A stretch of DNA of 24,062 nt, from NCBI GenBank assembly GCA_904419835.1, contig CAJFTA010000039.1, forward strand, positions 1 to 24,062, given 5' to 3'. Position numbers and translations under genes: made by a program. Positions 13,950 to 21,333 of this stretch are shown here, one piece after another (positions within the stretch are counted from its first letter, which is position 1; every line of letters starts with the position of its first letter). The notes under the pieces are model-generated. The model ran no database searches. It saw only the letters and a list, made by a program, of their open reading frames with translations, and was not told the origin of the DNA. Origin of the DNA: an uncultured Pseudoflavonifractor sp. Its GTDB lineage: Bacteria > Bacillota > Clostridia > Oscillospirales > Oscillospiraceae.

Positions 13950-15275
13950 ATGAAGCCCCTGGTAGCAATTGTGGGCCGCCCCAACGTGGGCAAGTCCATG
14001 CTCTTCAACCGACTGGTAGGTCAGCGGCTGTCCATTGTGGAGGACACCCCGGGCGTCACCAGAGACCGGATCTACGCCGAGTGCGAGTGGCGGAACCGGA
14101 AGTTCGACATTGTGGATACCGGCGGTATCGAGCCCAACACTGACAGCGAAATTCTCAGCTTCATGCGGGAGCAGGCCGAGATCGCCATCCGCAACGCCGA
14201 CGTGACCGTCTTTGTCTGCGACATCAAGAGCGGCCTCACCGCCTCGGACCAGGAGGTGGCCAACATGCTGCTCCGGTCCGGCAAGCCTGTGGTGCTGGCG
14301 GTCAATAAGATGGACCAGGTGGGTATGACCAACCCGGACATCTACGAGTTCTATAACCTGGGCCTGGGCGACCCCATCGCGGTCTCCGCCGTCCATGGCC
14401 ACGGCACCGGCGACCTGCTGGACGCCTGCTTCCAGTACTTCCCCCCGGAGGACCAGGCGGAGGAGCAGGACGACGTAATCAAGGTGGCGGTTATCGGCAA
14501 GCCCAATGTGGGCAAGTCCTCCCTCATCAACCGGATTCTGGGTGAGGAGCGGGTGATCGTCTCCAACATGGCGGGCACAACCCGGGACGCCATTGACAGC
14601 TACTATGAGAACGACAAGGGCAAATATATCCTCATCGACACGGCGGGCATGCGGAAAAAGTCCAAGGTGGACGACCGGATTGAGAAGTTCTCGGTGCTCC
14701 GGGCTACCATGGCCATTGAGCGGTGCGATGTGTGCCTGATCATGATCGACGCCCAGGAGGGGGTCACCGAACAGGACACCAAGGTGGCCGGTCTGGCCCA
14801 TGAGGCGGGCAAGGCCTGCATCATCGTGGTCAACAAGTGGGACGCCATCGAGAAGGACGACAAGACCATGGACAAGATGCGGCAGGACGTCCGCCGGGAT
14901 CTGGCCTACATGACCTACGCGCCCATCCTCTTCATCTCCGCCAAGACCGGCCAGCGGGTGGAGCGGCTCTTTGAGCTTATCAACTATGTCAACGACCAGG
15001 CCTCCCTGCGCATTACCACCGGCATGCTGAACACGGTACTGGCCGACGCCACCGCCCGGGTCCAGCCCCCCACGGACAAGGGCCGCCGGCTGAAGATCTA
15101 CTATATGACCCAGGTGGGGATCAAGCCGCCCCACTTCGTGGTCTTCTGCAACGACGCTCAGCTGTTCCACTTCTCCTATCAGCGCTATATCGAGAACCAG
15201 ATTCGAAACACCTTCGGCCTGGAGGGCACCCCTGTGGTGCTGACCGTGCGCCAGAAGGGCGATAAGGAGGATTAA
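13950..15275 (+). CDS. der: Ribosome-assembly GTPase Der (EngA)
   Basis: This 441-residue protein is a tandem-GTPase factor for 50S maturation. Domain 1 has G1 G-R-P-N-V-G-K-S at 9-16, G3 D-T-G-G at 56-59 and G4 N-K-M-D at 119-122. Domain 2 has G1 G-K-P-N-V-G-K-S at 183-190, G3 D-T-A-G at 230-233 and G4 N-K-W-D at 295-298. A KH-like RNA-binding domain completes the C-terminus. I use ATG 13950, with GAGGTG nine bases upstream, rather than the TTG one codon earlier. plsY starts three bases after the stop. Confidence 0.98.
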   Translation: MKPLVAIVGRPNVGKSMLFNRLVGQRLSIVEDTPGVTRDRIYAECEWRNRKFDIVDTGGIEPNTDSEILSFMREQAEIAIRNADVTVFVCDIKSGLTASDQEVANMLLRSGKPVVLAVNKMDQVGMTNPDIYEFYNLGLGDPIAVSAVHGHGTGDLLDACFQYFPPEDQAEEQDDVIKVAVIGKPNVGKSSLINRILGEERVIVSNMAGTTRDAIDSYYENDKGKYILIDTAGMRKKSKVDDRIEKFSVLRATMAIERCDVCLIMIDAQEGVTEQDTKVAGLAHEAGKACIIVVNKWDAIEKDDKTMDKMRQDVRRDLAYMTYAPILFISAKTGQRVERLFELINYVNDQASLRITTGMLNTVLADATARVQPPTDKGRRLKIYYMTQVGIKPPHFVVFCNDAQLFHFSYQRYIENQIRNTFGLEGTPVVLTVRQKGDKED

Positions 15276-15278
15276 AGC

Positions 15279-15953
15279 ATGGAGCCTACTTCGATGAGCG
15301 GAGAGATATTCCAGAATAACCTCTTACTCGCGGGGGTATTCCTGGCAGTGGCGGTAGCAGCCTATTTCTGCGGCTGCTTCAACGGCGCGGTCATCGTCTC
15401 CAAGTATATCCTGCGGGACGACGTCCGTAAGCACGGCAGCGGCAACGCAGGCCTGACCAATTTCTACCGAACCTTCGGCGGCCCGCTGACCCTGGTGGTC
15501 ATTCTCACCGATGTGCTGAAGGCCATTGTGGCTGTGTGGATCGGAACGGCAGTTATCGGGATGGTCACAGGTGGCTGGATGGGCCCGGTTCTGGGCAAGT
15601 ACTGGGCGGGTACCTTCTGCCTGATTGGACATATGTTCCCCTGCATGTTCCAGTTCAAGGGCGGCAAGGGAATTCTCTCCGGCGGTACCATCGCCATCAT
15701 GATTGACTGGCGGGTGGCCCTGGTGGTGTGGGGCGGCTTCCTGGTGCTGGCCATTGTCACCAAGTGGGTGTCCCTGGGCTCCTGCTGGGCGGGCCTGTCC
15801 TTTCCATTTGTGAGCTGGTTTGTCTATCAGGACCTGATTATCCTGCTGCTGTCCATCGTCTGCGGCGGCCTGATTCTCTGGAAGCACCGGGGCAATATCA
15901 AGCGCATCCTTAAGGGCGAGGAGTCCAAGTTCAGCTTCCACCATAAAAAATAG
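15279..15953 (+). CDS. plsY: Acyl-phosphate:glycerol-3-phosphate acyltransferase PlsY
   Basis: This 224-residue polytopic membrane enzyme makes lysophosphatidic acid from acyl-phosphate and glycerol-3-phosphate, the first step of phospholipid synthesis. The three family motifs are present: G-S-G-N-A-G-L-T-N, G-H-M-F-P-C...F-K-G-G-K-G, and K-H-R-G-N-I-K-R near the C-terminus. It is a little longer than typical (about 200) through an N-terminal extension. AAGGAGG at 15263-15269, inside the der 3' end, fits ATG 15279 and couples it to der. gpsA, which makes its substrate, is the next gene. Confidence 0.97.
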   Translation: MEPTSMSGEIFQNNLLLAGVFLAVAVAAYFCGCFNGAVIVSKYILRDDVRKHGSGNAGLTNFYRTFGGPLTLVVILTDVLKAIVAVWIGTAVIGMVTGGWMGPVLGKYWAGTFCLIGHMFPCMFQFKGGKGILSGGTIAIMIDWRVALVVWGGFLVLAIVTKWVSLGSCWAGLSFPFVSWFVYQDLIILLLSIVCGGLILWKHRGNIKRILKGEESKFSFHHKK

Positions 15954-15978
15954 CGCTCTGCGTTATTTTTACGCGCAT

Positions 15979-15997
15979 AGGGGCGCAATGCGCCCCT
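15979..15997 (+). other. Intergenic stem-loop between plsY and gpsA
   Basis: A perfect 8-bp stem (AGGGGCGC/GCGCCCCT) with an AAT loop sits in the 115-base gap. No T-tract follows, so it is more likely a processing or stability element, or a Rho-related pause, than an intrinsic terminator. Confidence 0.5.
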
Positions 15998-16068
15998 GAT
16001 ACCGGAAAATATGCCTGGCAGCGCCCGTACATGGGAGCGGCGGGGCGCCAATCAAGGAGGTCAATGAG

Positions 16069-17070
16069 ATGAAAATTGCGGTTCTTGGTTCCGGCGGCTG
16101 GGGCACGGCCCTGGCTATGGTCCTGCTGGAGAACGGCCACGACGTGACACTCTGGTCCTATAGTGAGGACGAATCCAAGGTGCTGCGGGAGACAGGGGAG
16201 AACCCCATGCTCAAAGGCGTGGCGCTTCCCGAGACCCTGAAGCTCACCAGCGATATGGCCTGTGTCAAGGGCTGCGGCGCGGTGGTCCTGGCCACGCCCT
16301 CCTTTGCCGTCCGTGAGACCGCCCGGAAGCTGTCCGCCCTGCTCGAGCCGGAGACCATCCTGATCTCGGTCTCCAAGGGCATTGAGAAGGACACATCCCT
16401 TACCCTGACCCAGGTCATTGCATCCGAGGTAGGGGAGAAGTTCAAGATTGTTGCCCTCTCCGGGCCCTCCCACGCTGAGGAGGTGGGCCGCCGCGTGCCC
16501 ACAACCGTGGTGGCGGCATCCCGGGACCAGGCGGCCGCCGAGCTGGTACAGGACCTGTTTATGAACCCCCGCTTCCGGGTGTATGCCTCCGACGATGTGG
16601 TGGGCGTGGAGCTGGCCGCGGCACTGAAGAACGTCATTGCCCTCTCCGCCGGCGTGTGCGACGGTATGGGCTTCGGCGACAACACCAAAGCCGCCCTGAT
16701 GACCCGGGGCCTGTCTGAGATCGCCCGCCTGGGCGAGGCGCTGGGCGGCCGGAAGGAGACCTTTGCCGGTCTGGCCGGCGTGGGCGACCTGATTGTCACC
16801 TGCACCTCCATGCACTCCCGCAACCGCCGCTGCGGCATCCTCATCGGCAAGGGCACCCCGGTGCCCGAGGCGGTGAAGGAGATTGGCGCCGTGGTGGAGG
16901 GCTATTACGCCGCTGCCACTGCCAAGACCCTGGCGGACAAGACCGGCGTGGAGATGCCCATCACCGAGGCCGCCTACCAGGTGCTCTACCACGGCAAGGA
17001 CCCCAGAGCGGTGATCACCGAGCTGATGACCCGGGCCAAAAAGCATGAGATTGAGGAAAGCTGGGTGTAA
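16069..17070 (+). CDS. gpsA: NAD(P)H-dependent glycerol-3-phosphate dehydrogenase GpsA
   Basis: This 333-residue enzyme reduces dihydroxyacetone phosphate to glycerol-3-phosphate for phospholipid synthesis. The Rossmann nucleotide-binding motif G-S-G-G-W-G-T-A is at 7-14, S-K-G-I-E with K103 follows, then S-G-P-S-H-A-E-E-V at 131-139, and the catalytic lysine region A-A-L-K-N-V has K187. The length is normal. AAGGAGG lies about nine bases before ATG 16069. It follows plsY, which consumes its product, and ends at a bidirectional terminator. Confidence 0.97.
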   Translation: MKIAVLGSGGWGTALAMVLLENGHDVTLWSYSEDESKVLRETGENPMLKGVALPETLKLTSDMACVKGCGAVVLATPSFAVRETARKLSALLEPETILISVSKGIEKDTSLTLTQVIASEVGEKFKIVALSGPSHAEEVGRRVPTTVVAASRDQAAAELVQDLFMNPRFRVYASDDVVGVELAAALKNVIALSAGVCDGMGFGDNTKAALMTRGLSEIARLGEALGGRKETFAGLAGVGDLIVTCTSMHSRNRRCGILIGKGTPVPEAVKEIGAVVEGYYAAATAKTLADKTGVEMPITEAAYQVLYHGKDPRAVITELMTRAKKHEIEESWV

Positions 17071-17086
17071 AGCCTTCTTGCTTGCA

Positions 17087-17122
17087 TAACAGCCGCGCCG
17101 GAATATTCCGGCGCGGCTGTTA
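17087..17122. terminator. Bidirectional terminator between gpsA and the small protein gene
   Basis: A 36-base near-perfect palindrome, AACAGCCGCGCCGG and its complement around AATATT, lies 17 bases after gpsA. Rightward it is followed by TTATTTTAT. The stop codon of the leftward small gene (17120-17122) lies inside it. Confidence 0.88.
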
Positions 17123-17311
17123 TTTTATCCGGCATGTCTGCTCTGGCTCGCGCCGTCCGGCGGCGATCAGGGCGAGGTTATCTCCCAGGGCGGTAAAGAA
17201 TGCGGCGGTCAATACCAGATCATCGTCAGAGAGGCCGCGGGACAGCTGGGCGGACACCAGAGCAGCCAGAACAGGCATCAGTTCACCGGAGGAACGATGG
17301 CACTTTGACAA
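17120..17311 (-). CDS. Small conserved hypothetical protein, resembling DUF6774
   Basis: This is a 63-residue protein with no transmembrane segment. Its core (L-S-D-D-D-L-V-L-T-A-A-F-F-T-A-L-G-D-N-L) resembles a family of very small Clostridia proteins I recall as DUF6774, with a similar 'S-D-D-E-L..L-A-A-x-F-T-Q-L-G-D-x-L-A-x-I' pattern; this is from memory and was not searched. It starts with TTG 17311, supported by a strong GAGGAGG seven bases upstream. No sure promoter was found. The function is unknown. Confidence 0.65.
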   Translation of the reverse strand: MSKCHRSSGELMPVLAALVSAQLSRGLSDDDLVLTAAFFTALGDNLALIAAGRREPEQTCRIK

Positions 17312-17420
17312 GGCGGCGCCTCCTCTCCGGTATCATTCTACGCCGCGGGGCGGAAAAGGAACCAAAAAAGAGCCTGATGCCTGCAATTTCTCACAGGGCC
17401 GACTCTTTAGAAGCGAAAAA

Positions 17421-17446
17421 TGTGACAAGCAAAAATACTTGTCATC
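17421..17446. promoter_or_regulatory. Inverted repeat with Spo0A-box-like half-sites upstream of spoIIGA
   Basis: TGACAAG (17423-17429) and CTTGTCA (17438-17444) form a 7-bp dyad with an eight-base spacer. Extended half-sites match the Spo0A box TTTGTCRAA at seven of nine (minus strand, 17429-17421) and six of nine (plus strand, 17438-17446). It lies about 65-90 bases upstream of the predicted spoIIGA transcription start. Confidence 0.4.
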
Positions 17447-17470
17447 TTTCTTTTTCAGCCCGTCCCGGAT

Positions 17471-17503
17471 CTGACCTTTTTTGAACGGCCCGGCCGATAT
17501 AAT
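17471..17503 (+). promoter_or_regulatory. spoIIG-type promoter with long spacer
   Basis: A perfect TATAAT at 17498-17503 has no -35 box at 16-18 bases. The best -35-like element, CTGACC at 17471-17476, lies 21 bases away. TTTTTTGAA at 17477-17485 matches the Spo0A box at seven of nine positions and abuts it. Bacillus spoIIG is a sigma-A promoter with a 22-base spacer activated by Spo0A, so the layout fits. Confidence 0.55.
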
Positions 17504-17538
17504 AGTGTCTGCTGAGCGATTCGGAGAGGGGGTATGGC

Positions 17539-18396
17539 ATGACGGTCGTATACATAGACTCCCTGTTTCTTCTCAATTTTGTGGTCAACTATCTGCTGCT
17601 GCTGGCGGCGGCCCGGCTGTCCGGCGCGGTCATCTGCCGTCCGGCTCTGGCGGCCGGGGCGGCCCTGGGCGGCGGGTATGCCGCGGCGCTCTTTCTGCCC
17701 GGCATGGGCTTTCTGCTCCATCCATTGTGCAAGCTGGGTGCGGCAGTGCTCATGCTGCTGTGCGCCTTTGGGCGCAGCAGGCGGCTGCTGCGGACGGGGC
17801 TGATTTTCTTCGCGGTGGCGGCGGCCTTCGGCGGCGGGATTTTCGCCATAGAGCTGCTGGGCGGCAGGGGACTGAGCCTGAAAAACGGCATCTTCTATTC
17901 CGCCATGGACCTGAAACGAATCCTTCTGTCTGCGGCGGGCTGCTATGTGGTCATCAGTCTGGTGCTGCGGCGGACGGGGGGACACAGCACGGCCCGGCGG
18001 GAATTGGCGCCTGCGGTGGTGACGCTGTGGGAGCGGAAGGCCATGCTGACGGCCCTTGTGGACACAGGAAATACCCTCACCGACCCGGCCACCAACCGGC
18101 CCGTCATGGTGGCGGAAGGGGAGAAGCTGTCCAGCCTCTTTCCGGCGGATGCGGCCCCCGGCCCGGAGGAGCTGGCGGACCCGGTGTCCGCCCTGGAGCA
18201 CATGGCGGCGGGGCCGCTCCGGAGCCGGTGCCGCCTGCTGCCCTATCAGGCGGTGGGCGTGGAATGCGGCATGCTCCTTGCCATCCGGATGGATCGGGTC
18301 CAGGTGGGGACGGAGGACTACGGGGGTATTCTGGTGGCATTGTCCCCAAACCGCCTGTCGGACGGCGGGGGATACAGCGCCCTGATCGGAGCCTGA
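17539..18396 (+). CDS. spoIIGA: SpoIIGA, sigma-E processing aspartic peptidase
   Basis: This 285-residue protein cleaves the pro-sequence from sigma-E after receiving a forespore signal through SpoIIR. It begins with the typical V-Y-I-D-S-L-F-L-L-N-F-V-V-N-Y-L-L start and has about five membrane helices in residues 1-145. A cytoplasmic peptidase domain follows with the catalytic aspartate D175 in D-T-G-N (175-178). GAGAGGGGG precedes ATG 17539. sigE, its substrate, starts 29 bases after the stop. Confidence 0.95.
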   Translation: MTVVYIDSLFLLNFVVNYLLLLAAARLSGAVICRPALAAGAALGGGYAAALFLPGMGFLLHPLCKLGAAVLMLLCAFGRSRRLLRTGLIFFAVAAAFGGGIFAIELLGGRGLSLKNGIFYSAMDLKRILLSAAGCYVVISLVLRRTGGHSTARRELAPAVVTLWERKAMLTALVDTGNTLTDPATNRPVMVAEGEKLSSLFPADAAPGPEELADPVSALEHMAAGPLRSRCRLLPYQAVGVECGMLLAIRMDRVQVGTEDYGGILVALSPNRLSDGGGYSALIGA

Positions 18397-18425
18397 GGGC
18401 CCGAAACAGAGAGGGAGGATGGAGT

Positions 18426-19148
18426 ATGACAGGATGGAAGCTGCGCTGGTATGTCCGCATTCAGCGTATCCTGGCCCGGCTGGGGGTAAAGCTGCCGGGG
18501 AAGATCATGTACATCGGAGGGAGCGACACCCTGCCGCCTCCGCTCTCCAAGATGGAGGAGGCGGAGCTCATCGCCCGGCTGGACGGGGGGGAGGAGACGG
18601 TCAAATCCCAGCTCATTGAGCGGAACCTGCGGCTGGTGGTGTACATTGCCCGCCGGTTTGAAAACACCGGCGTGGGCATTGAGGACCTGATCTCCATCGG
18701 CACTATCGGGCTCATCAAGGCCATCAACACCTACAAGCCCGCCAAAAACATCAAGCTGGCCACCTACGCCTCCCGGTGCATTGAGAACGAGATTCTGATG
18801 CACCTGCGTAAGACGGCCGGCCTCCGAAGCGAGGTGTCCTTTGACGAGCCGCTGAACACCGACTGGGACGGCAACGAGCTGCTGCTCTCCGACATTCTGG
18901 GCACGGAGAGCGACGTGGTGATGAAGCCCATTGAGGACGACGTGGACCGCCAGCTTCTGCTGGAGGCCATGGAGAAGCTGGACGGCCGTGAGAAGCAGAT
19001 CATCACCATGCGCTTCGGCCTGGACGGCAGGCCGGAGCGCACCCAGAAGGAGGTGGCCGACCTGCTGGGCATCTCCCAGTCCTACATCTCAAGGCTGGAG
19101 AAGCGGATCATCTCCCGGCTGAAGAAGGAGATTCTGAAAATGCTGTAA
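18426..19148 (+). CDS. sigE: RNA polymerase sporulation sigma factor SigE (pro-sigma-E)
   Basis: This 240-residue sigma-70 factor directs early mother-cell gene expression. An N-terminal basic amphipathic pro-sequence (about residues 1-27) precedes the conserved I-M-Y-I-G-G-S region where SpoIIGA cuts. Region 2 (N-L-R-L-V-V-Y-I-A-R-R-F and I-G-L-I-K-A), S-E-V-S-F-D-E-P-L-N, and the region 4 helix-turn-helix (G-I-S-Q-S-Y-I-S-R-L-E-K-R) are all clear. The length matches Bacillus SigE. I chose ATG 18426 with GGGAGGATGGAG upstream; a much longer frame reaching 17481 lies inside spoIIGA and is not the gene. A terminator follows at once, and sigG is not adjacent. Confidence 0.97.
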   Translation: MTGWKLRWYVRIQRILARLGVKLPGKIMYIGGSDTLPPPLSKMEEAELIARLDGGEETVKSQLIERNLRLVVYIARRFENTGVGIEDLISIGTIGLIKAINTYKPAKNIKLATYASRCIENEILMHLRKTAGLRSEVSFDEPLNTDWDGNELLLSDILGTESDVVMKPIEDDVDRQLLLEAMEKLDGREKQIITMRFGLDGRPERTQKEVADLLGISQSYISRLEKRIISRLKKEILKML

Positions 19149-19190
19149 CAGCCCGGGTCCCTGCCGTAAGAGCAGGGACCCGGGCTGTTA
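19146..19190. terminator. Bidirectional terminator between sigE and nth
   Basis: A perfect 19-bp stem (19146-19164 with 19172-19190, seven-base loop) begins in the sigE stop codon and ends nine bases before the nth stop. It is the longest perfect stem in the window. Its ends are TAACAG/CTGTTA rather than a long U-tract. Confidence 0.85.
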
Positions 19191-19198
19191 CAGGGAGC

Positions 19199-19837
19199 TC
19201 AGGAGCCGGAGTAGAAATCGCACCAGGGGCGCAGGGTGCAGTCGGCGCACGCGGGTCCCCGGGCCATGCAGACTGCCCGTCCGTGGAGCACCAGCCGGTG
19301 GCAGAAGTCGTTGGACTCCTCCGGCGGCAGCACCTCCCGCAGCTGCTTTTCCACCTTGACCGGGTCCTTGCTGCCGTCGGTCAGGCCCAGGCGGCCGGAG
19401 AGACGGATACAGTGGGTGTCCGCCACCACCACGCCGGGCTTGTGGTACACGTCGCCCAGAATCAGGTTGGCGGTCTTGCGGCCCACGCCGGGCAGGCGGA
19501 GCAGGTCCTCCATGGTGTCGGGCACCACGCCGCCGTACTCGTCCAGCAGCATCCGGGAGGCGGCCACAATGTCCCGGGCCTTGGCCCGGAAAAAGCCGGT
19601 GGAGTGGATCAGCTCCTCCACCTCGCTGATGTCCGCATCGGCCAGAGCCTCCAGGGTGGGGAAGCGGCCGTAGAGGCCGGGGGTTACCTTATTGACCCGC
19701 TCATCGGTGCACTGGGCGGCCAGCCGGGTGGCAAAGAGGAGCTCGTGTGGCTTCTGGTAATCCAGGGAGCAGACGGCATCGGGGTAGCACTTTTTCAGTT
19801 CCTCCACAATGGACAGAACGTCCTGTTCAGACTTCAT
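19199..19837 (-). CDS. nth: Endonuclease III (DNA glycosylase/AP lyase)
   Basis: This 212-residue base-excision repair enzyme removes oxidised pyrimidines and nicks the abasic site. The helix-hairpin-helix L-P-G-V-G-R-K-T-A-N is at 115-124 with catalytic K121, the catalytic aspartate is D140 (V-A-D-T-H), and the 4Fe-4S loop C190-x6-C197-x2-C200-x5-C206 has canonical spacing. The length is normal. GAGGTGATC lies about eight bases before ATG 19837. It is divergent from glyA and convergent with sigE. A weak -10 candidate on the minus strand (TACAAT, 19897-19892) would overlap the glyA -35 box. Confidence 0.97.
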   Translation of the reverse strand: MKSEQDVLSIVEELKKCYPDAVCSLDYQKPHELLFATRLAAQCTDERVNKVTPGLYGRFPTLEALADADISEVEELIHSTGFFRAKARDIVAASRMLLDEYGGVVPDTMEDLLRLPGVGRKTANLILGDVYHKPGVVVADTHCIRLSGRLGLTDGSKDPVKVEKQLREVLPPEESNDFCHRLVLHGRAVCMARGPACADCTLRPWCDFYSGS

Positions 19838-19892
19838 CGCATGATCACCTCAAAAAACATTTCCACTCAATTTGTCCGCCGAGAAAAGAAGA

Positions 19893-19921
19893 TTGTAATT
19901 GGGGAAAAGATTCGCTATAAT
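19893..19921 (+). promoter_or_regulatory. Sigma-A promoter of glyA
   Basis: TTGTAA (19893-19898) and a perfect TATAAT (19916-19921) are separated by 17 bases. The predicted start near 19928 leaves a leader of about 118 bases. Confidence 0.8.
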
Positions 19922-19927
19922 AACCCA

Positions 19928-20045
19928 TATGGGATTTGGACAGATGTCCCCTGCGGCGTGCCGCGGCCGGCGTCTGGCGGCCCGCTGACCTCCTGAAGGC
20001 AGAGAGGGCGCGTCCCGATTAACGAAAAAACAGGGGGAGATCGTC
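19928..20045 (+). other. Long glyA 5' leader
   Basis: This stretch between the predicted start site and the glyA ATG is GC-rich and contains short self-complementary segments, such as GCGGC-GT-GCCGC near 19955-19966, but no clear open frame. A leader this long before a serine/glycine one-carbon gene could be regulatory, yet I recognise no glycine, SAM or THF riboswitch consensus in it. GGGGGAG provides the glyA ribosome-binding site. Confidence 0.35.
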
Positions 20046-21287
20046 ATGGTAAAGGATATCATGGAATTTCTGGCCGCGCAAGACCCGGAAGTTGGGGCCG
20101 CCGTCCGGTCTGAGTACGACCGCCAGCGGAGAAACATCGAGCTCATCGCCTCCGAGAACTTTGTGAGCGAGGCGGTGCTGGCCGCGGCGGCCACGGTACT
20201 CACCAACAAGTACGCCGAGGGCTACCCCGGCAAACGGTACTACGGCGGCTGCCAGTGCGTGGACGTGGTGGAGAATATCGCCCGGGAGCGGGCCTGCAAG
20301 CTCTTCGGCGCGGAGCATGCCAACGTCCAGCCCCACAGCGGCGCCAACGCCAACTACGCCGTCTATCAGGCCCTGTGCAATCTGGGGGACACGGTCCTGG
20401 GCATGGACCTGTCCAACGGCGGCCACCTGACCCATGGCTCTCCCGTCAACTTCTCCGGCAAGAACTATAACATCGTGGCCTACGGCATCAACGACCAGGG
20501 TTACATCGACTACGACCAGGTCCGGGATATGGCCAAGAAGCACAGGCCCAAGATGATTCTGGCCGGCGCCTCCGCCTATCCCCGCTTCATCGACTACAAG
20601 ACCTTTGCCGACATCGCCCATGAGGTGGGGGCCTATCTGTTCGTGGACATGGCCCACGTGGCCGGCCTCATCGCCGTCGGCCTCCATCCCAATCCCGTGC
20701 CCTACGCCGACGTGGTCTCCACCACCACCCACAAGACCCTCCGGGGCCCCCGGGGCGGCATGATCCTTTGCAAGGAGGAGCTGGCCAAGAAGATTGACTC
20801 CGCCATCTTCCCCGGCAGCCAGGGCGGCCCCCTGGAGCACATCATCGCCGCCAAGGCGGTGGCCCTGGGCGAGGCCATGAAGCCCGAGTTCAGGGCCTAC
20901 CAGGAGCAGGTGCTCCGCAACGCCAAGGCCATGGCCGGGGCCCTGATGGAGTCCGGCTTTGACTTGGTCTCCGGCGGCACGGACAACCATATGATGCTGG
21001 TGGACCTGCGCAAGGCGGGCGTCACCGGCAAGGAGCTGGAGCACCGGCTGGACGAGGTGAACATCACCGTCAACAAGAACGCCATCCCCAACGACCCGGA
21101 GAAGCCCTTTGTCACCAGCGGCATCCGGGTGGGTGTGCCCGCCGCCACCACCAGAGGCTTCGACGAGGAGGACATGAAGGTGGTGGGCAAGCTCATCTGG
21201 CAGGCCGCCACCGACTTTGAGGCCCAGGCCGACGCCATCCGGGCCAAGGTGGCCGAGCTGACCGCCAGGCATCCCCTGTACGAATAA
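20046..21287 (+). CDS. glyA: Serine hydroxymethyltransferase
   Basis: This 413-residue PLP enzyme interconverts serine and glycine with transfer of a one-carbon unit to tetrahydrofolate. The N-terminal I-E-L-I-A-S-E-N motif is at 31-38 and the E-G-Y-P-G-K-R-Y-Y-G-G substrate region at 58-68. D201 and H204 contact the cofactor, and T-T-T-H-K-T-L-R-G-P-R-G-G carries the Schiff-base lysine K230. The length is normal. Its promoter is at 19893-19921 and a terminator follows. It is a monocistronic unit between divergent nth and convergent tmcAL. Confidence 0.98.
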   Translation: MVKDIMEFLAAQDPEVGAAVRSEYDRQRRNIELIASENFVSEAVLAAAATVLTNKYAEGYPGKRYYGGCQCVDVVENIARERACKLFGAEHANVQPHSGANANYAVYQALCNLGDTVLGMDLSNGGHLTHGSPVNFSGKNYNIVAYGINDQGYIDYDQVRDMAKKHRPKMILAGASAYPRFIDYKTFADIAHEVGAYLFVDMAHVAGLIAVGLHPNPVPYADVVSTTTHKTLRGPRGGMILCKEELAKKIDSAIFPGSQGGPLEHIIAAKAVALGEAMKPEFRAYQEQVLRNAKAMAGALMESGFDLVSGGTDNHMMLVDLRKAGVTGKELEHRLDEVNITVNKNAIPNDPEKPFVTSGIRVGVPAATTRGFDEEDMKVVGKLIWQAATDFEAQADAIRAKVAELTARHPLYE

Positions 21288-21298
21288 GCGTCCATAAC

Positions 21299-21329
21299 AG
21301 CGCCGCCCGGATATGCTCCAGGCGGCGCT
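21299..21329 (+). terminator. Terminator behind glyA
   Basis: AGCGCCGCC (21299-21307) pairs perfectly with GGCGGCGCT (21321-21329), followed by CTCTTTA. It lies 12 bases after the glyA stop and five before the tmcAL stop, so it may serve both convergent genes. Confidence 0.8.
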
Positions 21330-21333
21330 CTCT

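Noticed and set aside
13866..15170. Long antisense open frame opposite der
   Set aside because: It mirrors the codon bias of der, lacks a ribosome-binding site and its translation resembles no family. GC-rich genes commonly open the opposite strand this way; the frames opposite ackA (22649-23920), glyA (20019-21344), the M23 gene (94-1113) and DUF308 (4434-5264) were rejected for the same reason.
17082..17474. Rightward open frame across the gpsA-spoIIGA gap
   Set aside because: It starts at the terminator palindrome, runs antisense to the small protein with a good ribosome-binding site, and has an R/S-rich shadow composition.
17481..18425. Upstream extension of the sigE frame through spoIIGA
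   Set aside because: The translation is Gly/Arg-rich shadow sequence of spoIIGA; sigE starts at 18426 with a strong ribosome-binding site and the expected pro-sequence.
19928..20045. Glycine or THF riboswitch in front of glyA
   Set aside because: I could not find the conserved core of either class in the leader.
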